Assembly: GCA_965262315.1 (NCBI GenBank)
Contig: CBDHFJ010000056.1
Span: 1-19,919 of the forward strand
Reading direction: 5' to 3'
Length of the DNA stretch: 19,919 nt
Source of the DNA: JBCCFK01 sp965262315
GTDB taxonomy: Bacteria > Actinomycetota > Acidimicrobiia > Acidimicrobiales > UBA8592
Part shown: piece by piece, positions 13,051 to 19,919 of the stretch
Layout of the letters: each line of letters opens with the position of its first letter
Position numbering within the stretch: position 1 is the first letter of the stretch
Notes under the pieces: model-generated
Told to the model about the DNA's origin: nothing
The model's input: only the letters and a program-made list of their open reading frames with translations
The model's database searches: none
Made by a program: the position numbers and the translations under genes

Positions 13051-15620
13051 ATGGATGCGAACGAACTCCGCCAGGCCTTCCACCGCTTCTTCAACGAGCG
13101 CGGGCACGAGATCGTGCCTTCCTCCAGCCTGATCCCCCACGACGCCACGCTGCTGTTCACCAACGCGGGCATGGTGCCGTTCAAGGCGTACTTCGTGGGC
13201 GACGAGGTGCCGCCCTACAAGCGAGCCGTGACCGTCCAGAAGTGTGTCCGCGCAGGCGGGAAGCACAACGACCTCGATGAGGTCGGTCGCACCAGTCGCC
13301 ATCTCACGTTCTTCGAGATGATGGGCAACTTCAGCTTCGGCGACTACTTCAAGGACGACGCCATCCCCATGGCGTGGGAGTTCTTCACCGAGACGCTGGG
13401 TCTCGACCCCGAACGGCTGTGGGTCACCGTGCACCACTCCGACGACGAAGCAGCCGAGATCTGGCATTCGAAGGTCGGTGTGCCCAAGGAGCGCATCCAG
13501 TACCTCGACGACGACAACTGGTGGCGCATGGCCGACACCGGCCCCAACGGCCCGTGCTCGGAGATCTTCTGGGACAAGGGCCCCGAGTACGGCCCCGACG
13601 GCGGACCCGAGAATCCCGAGGCCGACGAGCGGTTCGTCGAGATCTGGAACCTCGTGTTCATGCAGTTCGACCAGCAGCCGGACGGCTCGCAGGTTCCGCT
13701 GCCCAAGCCGTCCATCGACACCGGCGCCGGCCTCGAGCGCGTGCTGTCGGTCCTCCAGGGCGTCGACGCGGTGTGGGGCACCGACGAGTTCGTTCGTCTG
13801 GTGGACGGTGTGGCCTCGATCGCCGGTGTGACCGACCGCGACCCCAAGACCACGGTGTCGCTGCAGATCCTGGCCGACCACGCACGGTCGACCACCTTCC
13901 TGGTCAACGACGGCGTCTTCCCCTCCAACCGAGGAGCGGGGCTACGTGCTGCGTCGTATCGTGCGTCGCGCCGTCCGTCACGCCTACATCCTCGGCGTCG
14001 AATCCCAGGTGATGGCGCAGCTGGTCGACCTCGTGGTCGAGATCATGGGTGCCGCATACGAAGAGCTCGTCGACAACCGCGAGTTCATCCGCGACGTCCT
14101 CGACCGCGAAGAGGAGAGCTTCCGCCGCACGCTCGAGTCGGGTTCGGCGATCCTCGACAAACACCTCGGCGAACTCGATCCCGGTCAGCCGCTCGCCGGC
14201 GATGTCCGCCTTCCAGCTCCACGACACCTACGGCTTCCCGCTCGAGCTGACCCAGGAGATCACCGCCGAGCGCGACGTCGAGGTCGACGTCGCCGGTTTC
14301 GAGGCGGCCATGGCCGAGCAGCGCACGCGGGCCAAGGAGGATCACGCCAAGAAGAGCGGCGTCGCCGCCGACATGAGCGTGTTCCAGGACCTGGTGGCCG
14401 AGCACGGTCCCACCGAGTTCGTGGGCCGCGACACCGACGAGGCCACCGGCACGGTGCTCCTGGTGACCGACGACTCCATCGTGTTGGACCGCACCCCGTT
14501 CTACGCGGAGTCGGGCGGCCAGATCGGCGACATCGGCACCATCGAGACCGCCACCGGCACTGCACATGTGGTCGACACGGTGTACGCCGCGGCCGGCCAG
14601 CACCGGCATCTGCTGTCGCGTTGTCGACGGCGCCATCGAGGTCGGACAGGAGGCCACTGCTCGTATCGATGCGGAACGTCGGAACCACATCCGTCGCAAC
14701 CACACGGGGCACCCACCTGGTGCACTCGGCGTTGCGCCGCGTGCTCGGTGACCACGTCAAGCAGCAGGGCTCGTGGGTGGGTCCCGACCGGCTGCGGTTC
14801 GACTTCAGCCACTACGAGCCCGCTCACCTCCGACCAGATCGCCCAGATCGAAGATCTGGTCAACGCCGACGTGCTCGCCAATCACGGCGTCGACCACACC
14901 GAGATGTCCATGGCCGACGCGCAGGAGCGCGGCGCCATCGCCTTCTTCGGCGACAAGTACGGCGACGTCGTTCGCGTCCTCGACGCCGGGCCGAACTCGG
15001 TGGAGCTCTGCGGTGGCACCCATGTGTCCGCCCTGGGCGACATCGGGCTGGTGAAGATCGTCTCCGAGGGCTCGATCGGCTCCAACCTGCGCCGTATCGA
15101 AGCGGTGTCCGGAGACCGCACGGTCGGCCTGCTCCGGGACGAGGAAGCCAAGCTGAGCCAGGCTGCCGAGCTCGTCGGCGTTCCCGTCGACGGTCTGCTC
15201 GACGGCATCCAGAAGCGCCTCAACGAGCTCGCCGATCTCGAGAACGAGGTCAAGAAACTGCGCTCCGCCGCGGCTGCCGGTCGCTCGGGCGAGCTCGCCG
15301 ACAGCGCGGTCGACGGTGTGGTCGTGGCCCGTGTCGACGGCGTCGGCCGCGATGACCTCAAGGAGATGGCCCAGGCGCTGAAGGGCGACGGCATGCGAGC
15401 AGTGGTGCTCGGCGCCGCGCTCGACGGCGGTGGGGTGTCGCTGGTCTCGGTCGTCGCCGACACCGACACCTTCAACGCCGCGGAGCTCATCGCCGATGCC
15501 GCCAAGGCCGTCAAGGGAGGCGGCGGCAAGGGCGCGGACTTCGCCATGGCCGGTGGCAAGGACGCCGAGGCCCTCGACGGCGCGCTCGACATGGCCCGCT
15601 CGGCCGCGGGGATCGCCTGA
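13051..15620 (+). CDS. alaS: Alanyl-tRNA synthetase, full length only after correcting five +1 frameshifts
   Basis: The conceptual product is about 854 residues, normal for AlaRS. Residues 1-293 are read uninterrupted from 13051 and include the class II core (ATLLFTNAGMVPFK, VRAGGKHNDLDEVGRTSRHL, FFEMMGNFSFGDYF). The rest is recovered only by skipping one base at each of about 13930, 14207, 14622, 14707 and 14821. In each case a short run is one base longer than the sense frame needs. The corrected protein has the second-half core (GYVLRRIVRRAVRHAYILG), the editing domain with H550-TGT-H554, the C652-GGT-H656 zinc/editing motif, a coiled coil near 700 and a glycine-rich C-Ala domain. No stops interrupt the corrected path. 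AlaRS is essential, so sequence error is the likeliest cause; a decayed copy is the alternative. It heads the alaS-ruvX-mltG-aroE-peptidase unit. The ATG at 13051 gives the standard N-terminus. Confidence 0.93.
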
Positions 15621-15686
15621 CCCATGGGGGGACCCGGCATCGACCTGGGCGGCGCCGTGAGCCGATTCGCGGGCCGCTGCTGATCC

Positions 15687-16115
15687 GTGCGCGTTCTCGG
15701 CATCGATCTCGGGTCGGTGCGCATCGGTTTGGCGCTCAGCGACGCCGGGGGCGTGCTCGCCACGCCGCACTCGGTGATTCGGCGCGGCAAGCGCCGAGCG
15801 CTCGACCACGAGGCGATCAAGGCGGTCGTCGACGAATGGGAGGTCGAACGCATCGTCGTCGGGCTGCCGTTGTCGCTCGACGGATCGGTCGGCAAGGCGG
15901 CCAAGGCGGCGCTTCGTGAGGCGGACGAGCTGGGTGTCGTCACAGGAGTACCTGTCGAGACCTACGATGAACGGCTGACGACGGTCAGTGCCCACCAGGT
16001 CCTGCGCGAGCAGGGTGTGGCGGGCCAGGACCGCAAGGACGTGGTCGACAAGGTCGCAGCGGCAGTGCTGTTGCAGGCCTGGCTCGACGGCCGAGACCCC
16101 GAGACCGATCGATGA
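15687..16115 (+). CDS. ruvX: RuvX/YqgF family putative Holliday junction resolvase / pre-16S rRNA nuclease
   Basis: A 142-residue RNase H-fold nuclease of the YqgF family. It has the first-strand acidic motif VLGIDLGSVRIGLALSD (D7), the conserved VVGLPLSLDGSVG turn, YDERLTTVSAHQVL, and the C-terminal DVVDKVAAAVLLQAWLD carrying the last catalytic acidic residue. In E. coli the family member acts in 16S rRNA 5'-end processing; Holliday junction cleavage was proposed from the fold. The GTG at 15687 gives exactly the family N-terminus; an upstream 66-base spacer after alaS holds no promoter-like TANNNT element, so it is probably read from the alaS promoter. The stop overlaps the mltG start as ATGA. 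Confidence 0.94.
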   Translation: MRVLGIDLGSVRIGLALSDAGGVLATPHSVIRRGKRRALDHEAIKAVVDEWEVERIVVGLPLSLDGSVGKAAKAALREADELGVVTGVPVETYDERLTTVSAHQVLREQGVAGQDRKDVVDKVAAAVLLQAWLDGRDPETDR

Positions 16116-17569
16116 CCCCCGACGATCCAGACGACACCCAGCCCGTGGAGCGGTTGCGCCCGGATGCGGTCGCGCCCGTCGACGAGCCCGAGCAGCTGCT
16201 GGTGGACGGGGACGTCCCCGGTGGCTCCGTGTTCGACCAGGACGACGACCCCGAGCCGGTCACCGCGCACGCCTCGCCGTACCCCGACGGACCCGGCGGC
16301 GGGTCGTCGCCGTACCCGGACGGCTGGGGGCCGGGCGCCACGCCCCATGTCCAGTACCAGTCGGGCACCGCCACGGCCGCCCCGCCGCAATACATCGACC
16401 CGTACCCCCAGGGTGTGGTGCAGTTCGACCCGGACGCGGACTTCCAGCCACCGGAGGATCTGCCGCCGTGGTACGAGGACGAGTACTACGACGACCGTGA
16501 CTGGGAGCACCTGCCCCGCCGAACCAGCACCCTGTTCCGGGTCATGTTGTTCCTCGCCGGTCTCGCTGCGGTCGTCGGCGTCAGCGCCTTCTACGTGAAG
16601 GCGTGGGTGGACGACCAGCTCGATCCGCCCGGAGAGCCCGGGGAGTTCGTCCTGGTGAACATCCCCCAGGGCGCGACCACCAACGACATCGTCCGCATCC
16701 TCGACGAGGAAGGCATCGTCGCCAACGGGACGGTCTTCCGCTACTACCTGCGCTACAAGGACGCGCCTGAGTTCCAGGCGGGCGAGTACACGTTCCAGAC
16801 CAACATGGCCGTCTGGGACGCGATGGAGATTCTCGACGGCGGCGCCCGGATCCTCGAGACGTTCACGGTGACGGTCCCCGAGGGGTTCCGCCTCTCCGAG
16901 ATCGAGAACTCCCTGCTGGCCCAGCTCGATCGGTTCGACGCCCAGGAGCTTCGCGACGCATTCACGTCGGTCCGCAAGCCGGTGATCTTCGAGGACCAGG
17001 TGCTCTTCAGCTCCGAGGGCTACCTGTTCCCGGACACCTACGAGCTCGACGAGGACTCGGCTGCCAACGAGGCACTGCTGCTGGAACGCATGGTGTCGCA
17101 GTTCGACCAGGTGGCCGCCGAGCTCGACCTGGTGGCAGGCGCCGAGCGTCTCGGCGTCTCCCCGTACCAGCTGCTGGTCATCGCCTCGCTGATCGAGGAG
17201 GAGGCGAGCGCCGCCATCGACCGCCCGAAGATCGCGCGCGTGATCTACAACCGTCTCGCCGTGGGCGAGCCGCTCGGCATCGACGCCACCGTGGTGTATG
17301 CGCTGGGCGGCGATCGCGAGCTGTCCAACGCCGATCTCCAGGTCGACAGCCCCTACAACACCCGTCGCTTCGCCGGGCTGCCCCCGACGCCCATCGCGTC
17401 GCCGGGCCGCGCGTCGTTGGAGGCTGCCCTCAACCCCGAGGACGGCGACTGGTTCTACTACGTCCTCACCGAGGAGAACGGTCCGGGGACCCACACCTTC
17501 GCCGTGACCGCCGAGGAATTCGGTGCGGCGGTCGAGATCTGCATCGAGCGGGACCTCGGCTGCGGATGA
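16112..17569 (+). CDS. mltG: Endolytic transglycosylase MltG (YceG family)
   Basis: A 485-residue inner-membrane lytic transglycosylase that cuts nascent glycan strands and so sets their length. The first ~135 residues form an acidic, proline-rich cytoplasmic segment (with two SPYPDG motifs), much longer than in E. coli MltG but common in actinobacteria. A membrane helix spans about 138-165 (TLFRVMLFLAGLAAVVGVSA). Outside the membrane a LysM-like region (VNIPQGATTNDIVRILDEEG) is followed by the catalytic domain: FPDTYEL, LLVIASLIEEEAS (E362-E364, which contains the catalytic glutamate, probably E362), IYNRLAVGEPLGIDATV, and SPYNTRRFAGLPPTPIASPG. Two cysteines close the chain (CIERDLGCG). The ATG at 16112 overlaps the ruvX stop, and the stop overlaps the aroE start. 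Confidence 0.95.
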   Translation: MTPDDPDDTQPVERLRPDAVAPVDEPEQLLVDGDVPGGSVFDQDDDPEPVTAHASPYPDGPGGGSSPYPDGWGPGATPHVQYQSGTATAAPPQYIDPYPQGVVQFDPDADFQPPEDLPPWYEDEYYDDRDWEHLPRRTSTLFRVMLFLAGLAAVVGVSAFYVKAWVDDQLDPPGEPGEFVLVNIPQGATTNDIVRILDEEGIVANGTVFRYYLRYKDAPEFQAGEYTFQTNMAVWDAMEILDGGARILETFTVTVPEGFRLSEIENSLLAQLDRFDAQELRDAFTSVRKPVIFEDQVLFSSEGYLFPDTYELDEDSAANEALLLERMVSQFDQVAAELDLVAGAERLGVSPYQLLVIASLIEEEASAAIDRPKIARVIYNRLAVGEPLGIDATVVYALGGDRELSNADLQVDSPYNTRRFAGLPPTPIASPGRASLEAALNPEDGDWFYYVLTEENGPGTHTFAVTAEEFGAAVEICIERDLGCG

Positions 17570-18408
17570 TCCCGACCGGGACCACCAGGACCGCCGCCGT
17601 GATCGGGAATCCGGTGCGGCACTCGCTGTCACCGTTGATCCACAACGCCGGGTTCGAGGCACTCGGCCTGGACTGGACCTACGTCGCCTTCGACATCGCT
17701 CCCGGGCGGGCTGCGGACGCCGTCGCCGCCATGCGGACGCTCCACCTCGGTGGCCTGTCGGTCACCATGCCGCACAAGGCCGACATCGCGTCGTCGCTGG
17801 ACCGGCTCACCCCGCAGGCCGAGCGCCTCGGGGCCGTGAACTGTGTGGCCTGGGACCAGGGCGAGCTGGTCGGCCACAACACCGACGGCGGAGGTTTCGT
17901 CGACAGCCTGGAGATCGAGACGGGTGAGCCGGTCGTCGGCCGGACATGTGTGGTGCTCGGGGCAGGCGGCGCCGCTCGCGCCGTGGTGCTGGCCCTGGCC
18001 GAGTCCGGCGCCGCCGACGTCGCGGTGCTGAACCGCACCCAACGCAAGGCCCACGCCGCTGCCGCGCTGGCAGGCGACGTGGGACGGGTGGCGAGCGTCG
18101 CCGACATCGCCAACGCGGAGATCGTCGTCAACGCCACCTCCGTTGGGATGGACGGCACCAGCGCCGCGGGACGGATGCCGGCCCCCGAGGGAAGTCTGCG
18201 GCCGGGCCAATGGGTCTGCGACCTCGTGTATCACCCGGTCGAGACGCCATTCCTGGCGGCCGCCCGATCGGCCGGCGCCACCGCCGTCGGTGGGGTCGGC
18301 ATGCTCGTCCACCAGGCAGCGCGACAGTTCACGCTCTGGACCGGGCGGGAAGCGCCGGTGGCGGCGATGTCCCAGGCCGCGTCCTCGGCCATCCGCGCGC
18401 ACGCATGA
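17566..18408 (+). CDS. aroE: Shikimate dehydrogenase
   Basis: A 280-residue enzyme reducing 3-dehydroshikimate to shikimate with NADPH, fourth step of the shikimate pathway. It has the substrate-binding NPVRHSLSPLIHN, the catalytic SVTMPHK (K71), HNTDGGGF with D107, and the dinucleotide-binding GAGGAARAVVLAL. A basic NRTQRKA follows where NADP-dependent members bind the 2'-phosphate, then NATSVGM, DLVYHPVETPFL and GGVGMLVHQAARQF. All expected active-site residues are present. The ATG at 17566 overlaps the mltG stop (ATGA), and the stop overlaps the prepilin peptidase start, so the gene is tightly embedded in the operon. The mltG-aroE neighbourhood is standard for actinobacteria. Confidence 0.96.
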   Translation: MIPTGTTRTAAVIGNPVRHSLSPLIHNAGFEALGLDWTYVAFDIAPGRAADAVAAMRTLHLGGLSVTMPHKADIASSLDRLTPQAERLGAVNCVAWDQGELVGHNTDGGGFVDSLEIETGEPVVGRTCVVLGAGGAARAVVLALAESGAADVAVLNRTQRKAHAAAALAGDVGRVASVADIANAEIVVNATSVGMDGTSAAGRMPAPEGSLRPGQWVCDLVYHPVETPFLAAARSAGATAVGGVGMLVHQAARQFTLWTGREAPVAAMSQAASSAIRAHA

Positions 18409-19103
18409 GCGCGATCTTCGTCGGGATCTTCGCCGCGCTCGGGGCCATCGCCGGCCATGCCATGCGCCCCACGCTGGAGCGCTACGACTCGTCGGTGCCC
18501 ATGATGGTTCCCGTCCCGGAGGCACTCACCGCGCTGCTGTTCGGTCTGGCCGCGGCGCAGTACGACGACTGGCGGCTGTTCGCCATCCTGATCCTGGCCG
18601 TCTCCTCGGTCGCGCTGAGCATCATCGACCTCCGGCAGTACCGGCTGCCGAACCCCATCGTGTTCTGGTCCTTGGCGTCGGCCGCCGTGGTGATCGTGAT
18701 CGGGGAGATCGTCGACGGCGAGGCGTCCGCCATCTCGGCCGCGGTCGTCGGGGCAGCCGTCTACTGCGGGATTCTCTTCGTGATGCACCTCATCAACCCG
18801 GCGGGGATGGGGTTCGGCGACGTCAAACTGGCGCTGGTGCTGGGGCTCTTCGTCGGCTGGGTGGCCGGAACCCGACTCGACGCGGTGCGTGGCGTGATGA
18901 TCGCATTGTTGATCGGCTCGGCCCTCGGGGTGGTCCTCGGTCTCGGTCGGGTCGTGGTGATCAGGCTCGGGCTGTCGTTCCTGCCCGACCCCGAGGAGGG
19001 GAGCGCCGGCGACGGCATCCGTCACACCACGTTCCCGTTCGGACCGCCGCTGATGGTCGGCGCCCTCCTGGTGGCGTTGTACCCGGCGACCCTGCTCGGG
19101 TGA
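18405..19103 (+). CDS. A24 family prepilin peptidase without N-methylation domain
   Basis: A 232-residue polytopic membrane protein with about six to seven hydrophobic helices. The two aspartates of the type IV prepilin peptidase active site are seen as SIIDLRQYRLPNPI (D75) and GMGFGDVKLALVLG (D139, within the GxGD signature). The cytoplasmic N-terminal domain with paired cysteines that methylates pilins in PilD is absent, so it should only cleave prepilin or Tad/Flp-type leader peptides. No pilin gene is visible in the window. The ATG at 18405 overlaps the aroE stop (ATGA). A peptidase at this place in the aro cluster is known from other actinobacteria. The ending FPFGPPLMVGALLVALYPA matches the conserved last helix. 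Confidence 0.9.
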   Translation: MSAIFVGIFAALGAIAGHAMRPTLERYDSSVPMMVPVPEALTALLFGLAAAQYDDWRLFAILILAVSSVALSIIDLRQYRLPNPIVFWSLASAAVVIVIGEIVDGEASAISAAVVGAAVYCGILFVMHLINPAGMGFGDVKLALVLGLFVGWVAGTRLDAVRGVMIALLIGSALGVVLGLGRVVVIRLGLSFLPDPEEGSAGDGIRHTTFPFGPPLMVGALLVALYPATLLG

Positions 19104-19141
19104 CACCACCCGAATGGCCACCGTCGGGACTGCCCCGTCGG

Positions 19142-19147
19142 TACCCT
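19142..19147 (+). promoter_or_regulatory. -10 element (TACCCT) for aroB
   Basis: TACCCT within CGGTACCCT ends six bases before the aroB ATG at 19154, predicting transcription from the A of the start codon. The 50-base spacer after the prepilin peptidase gene contains no ribosome site near the ATG. Confidence 0.5.
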
Positions 19148-19153
19148 GACGCC

Positions 19154-19919
19154 ATGGCCGCACACACGACCGTCGAGGTCGATTTGGGGGACCGCACGTA
19201 CCCCGTGATCGTGGGTGCCGGCGCCCGGCAGGAGCTGGCGTCGGTGCTACCGCCGGGCACGGCCCGCGTCGCCGTCGTCACCCAGGCCGGCATCGAGGTC
19301 GCGGTCGACCCTGGCGTCGAGCATCGGACGTTCGTCATCGACGACGGCGAGCCCGCCAAGTCGCTGGCCACCGTCGAGCAGCTCTGTTCGGCCTGGGCCA
19401 CTTGGGGGCTCACGCGTAAGGACGCCGTCGTGGCTGTGGGTGGGGGGCTGGTGACCGACGTCGGCGGGTTCGCCGCTGCGGTGTACCACCGTGGCATCCC
19501 GGTCGTGTACGTCTCGACCACCCTGCTCGGACAGATCGATGCTGCGGTCGGCGGCAAGACGGCGGTGAATCTGCCGCAGGGCAAGAACCTGGTGGGCGCC
19601 TTCTGGCAGCCGTCGGCGGTGCTCTGCGACACCGAGACGCTCGACACCATGCCGCAGCGCGAGTGGCGCTGTGGCTTCGGCGAGATGGCGAAGTACCAGT
19701 TTCTCGGCGCCGGCGACCTCCGGCCGTTGTCGCTCGACGAGCAGATCGTTCGCTGCATCCGGCTCAAGGCCGACGTCGTGGCCGACGACGAACGCGAGGG
19801 GGGTCGCCGCGCGATCCTGAACTACGGGCACACCCTGGCTCACGCGCTCGAGATCGCCGGCAGCTTCGACCTGCGCCATGGCGAGGCCGTCGCCATCGGC
19901 TTGATCTACGCCGCCGAGG
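19154..19919 (+). CDS. aroB: 3-dehydroquinate synthase, 3' end beyond window
   Basis: The first 255 residues are present and the frame is still open at the right edge. It converts DAHP to 3-dehydroquinate, the second shikimate step, using NAD+ and a divalent metal. Visible marks are the NAD-binding VVAVGGGLVTDVGGFAAAVY, YVSTTLLGQIDAAVGGKTAV, NLPQGKNLVGAFWQP, and the metal ligands E177 (GFGEMAKY), H226 (NYGHTLAHALE) and H242 (HGEAVAIG). The GEMAKY form rather than AEVIK is usual for actinobacteria. The start MAAHTTVEVDLGDRTYPVIV is the standard N-terminus. It follows the aroE-prepilin peptidase unit on the same strand but has its own leaderless promoter. aroC and aroK, often between these genes in actinobacteria, are not here. 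Confidence 0.95.
   Translation, partial: MAAHTTVEVDLGDRTYPVIVGAGARQELASVLPPGTARVAVVTQAGIEVAVDPGVEHRTFVIDDGEPAKSLATVEQLCSAWATWGLTRKDAVVAVGGGLVTDVGGFAAAVYHRGIPVVYVSTTLLGQIDAAVGGKTAVNLPQGKNLVGAFWQPSAVLCDTETLDTMPQREWRCGFGEMAKYQFLGAGDLRPLSLDEQIVRCIRLKADVVADDEREGGRRAILNYGHTLAHALEIAGSFDLRHGEAVAIGLIYAAE

Noticed and set aside
13930..14822. Programmed +1 frameshifting as the explanation for the alaS frame changes
   Set aside because: Five recoding events in one bacterial gene would be without precedent, the sites share no shift-prone codon or stop codon context, and all are simple run-length differences typical of sequencing error.
15624..15683. A 19-codon ORF (MGGPGIDLGGAVSRFAGRC) between alaS and ruvX, whose GIDLG echoes the ruvX start
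   Set aside because: It has no promoter or ribosome site. The resemblance is limited to a few codons, too short to claim a duplication or a real gene.
19121..19142. Direct repeat CCGTCGG (19121-19127 and 19135-19141) before aroB, considered as a regulator site
   Set aside because: Seven bases of GC-rich sequence with no symmetry or further copies; not distinguishable from chance.
1..19919. tRNA genes, riboswitches, CRISPR arrays, insertion sequences, prophage or attachment sites
   Set aside because: Looked for by eye on both strands. No cloverleaf-like segment, spaced repeats, transposase or integrase motif, or flanking duplications were seen. There is no gene-free stretch longer than about 150 bases.

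Overview
This is a GC-rich (roughly 70% by eye), densely coding chromosomal window of actinobacterial character. The gene order rel, hisS, aspS, rarA, DUF948-like, small membrane protein, alaS, ruvX, mltG, aroE, prepilin peptidase, aroB is the conserved housekeeping backbone of Actinomycetota. The divergence of the proteins and the loose promoters suggest a lineage such as Acidimicrobiia, but that placement is inference. I see no tRNA, rRNA, CRISPR array, insertion sequence or phage gene.

Layout. Bases 1-148 are the 3' end of a (p)ppGpp synthetase/hydrolase gene, with an apparent one-base deletion. Next come a PEP mutase/isocitrate lyase-family enzyme (213-1013, +), a convergent NTF2-like protein (1020-1466, -), a two-gene operon of an Hsp90-family ATPase and a TPR-like protein (1562-5679, +), and an uncharacterised four-helix membrane protein with a long proline-rich tail (5812-7419). 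These lie between rel and hisS and are the accessory part of the window. The core follows: hisS-aspS (7500-10555), a very short SepF-like gene on the minus strand (10678-10905), rarA with two small membrane-associated proteins (10994-12985), alaS-ruvX-mltG-aroE-prepilin peptidase (13051-19103), and aroB, which runs off the right edge.

Expression logic. Genes inside operons are joined by 1-4 base start/stop overlaps (TGATG, ATGA, GTGA). Genes that begin transcription units mostly have no Shine-Dalgarno sequence. Instead a TANNNT -10 element lies 6-9 bases before the start codon, seven times in the window, which implies leaderless mRNAs. One of these leaderless starts opens a 12-codon upstream ORF whose stop overlaps the start of the membrane-protein gene.

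Functions. The core supplies three aminoacyl-tRNA synthetases (His, Asp, Ala), replication-fork maintenance (RarA), rRNA/Holliday-type nuclease function (RuvX), peptidoglycan chain termination (MltG), shikimate synthesis (AroE, AroB), and pilin processing (prepilin peptidase).

Main oddities: alaS can only be read full length if five extra bases, all within about 890 bp, are removed; the Hsp90-TPR pair; the leaderless promoter set with its coupled mini-ORF; and a PYPD motif repeated in the predicted cytoplasmic tails of two unrelated membrane proteins.
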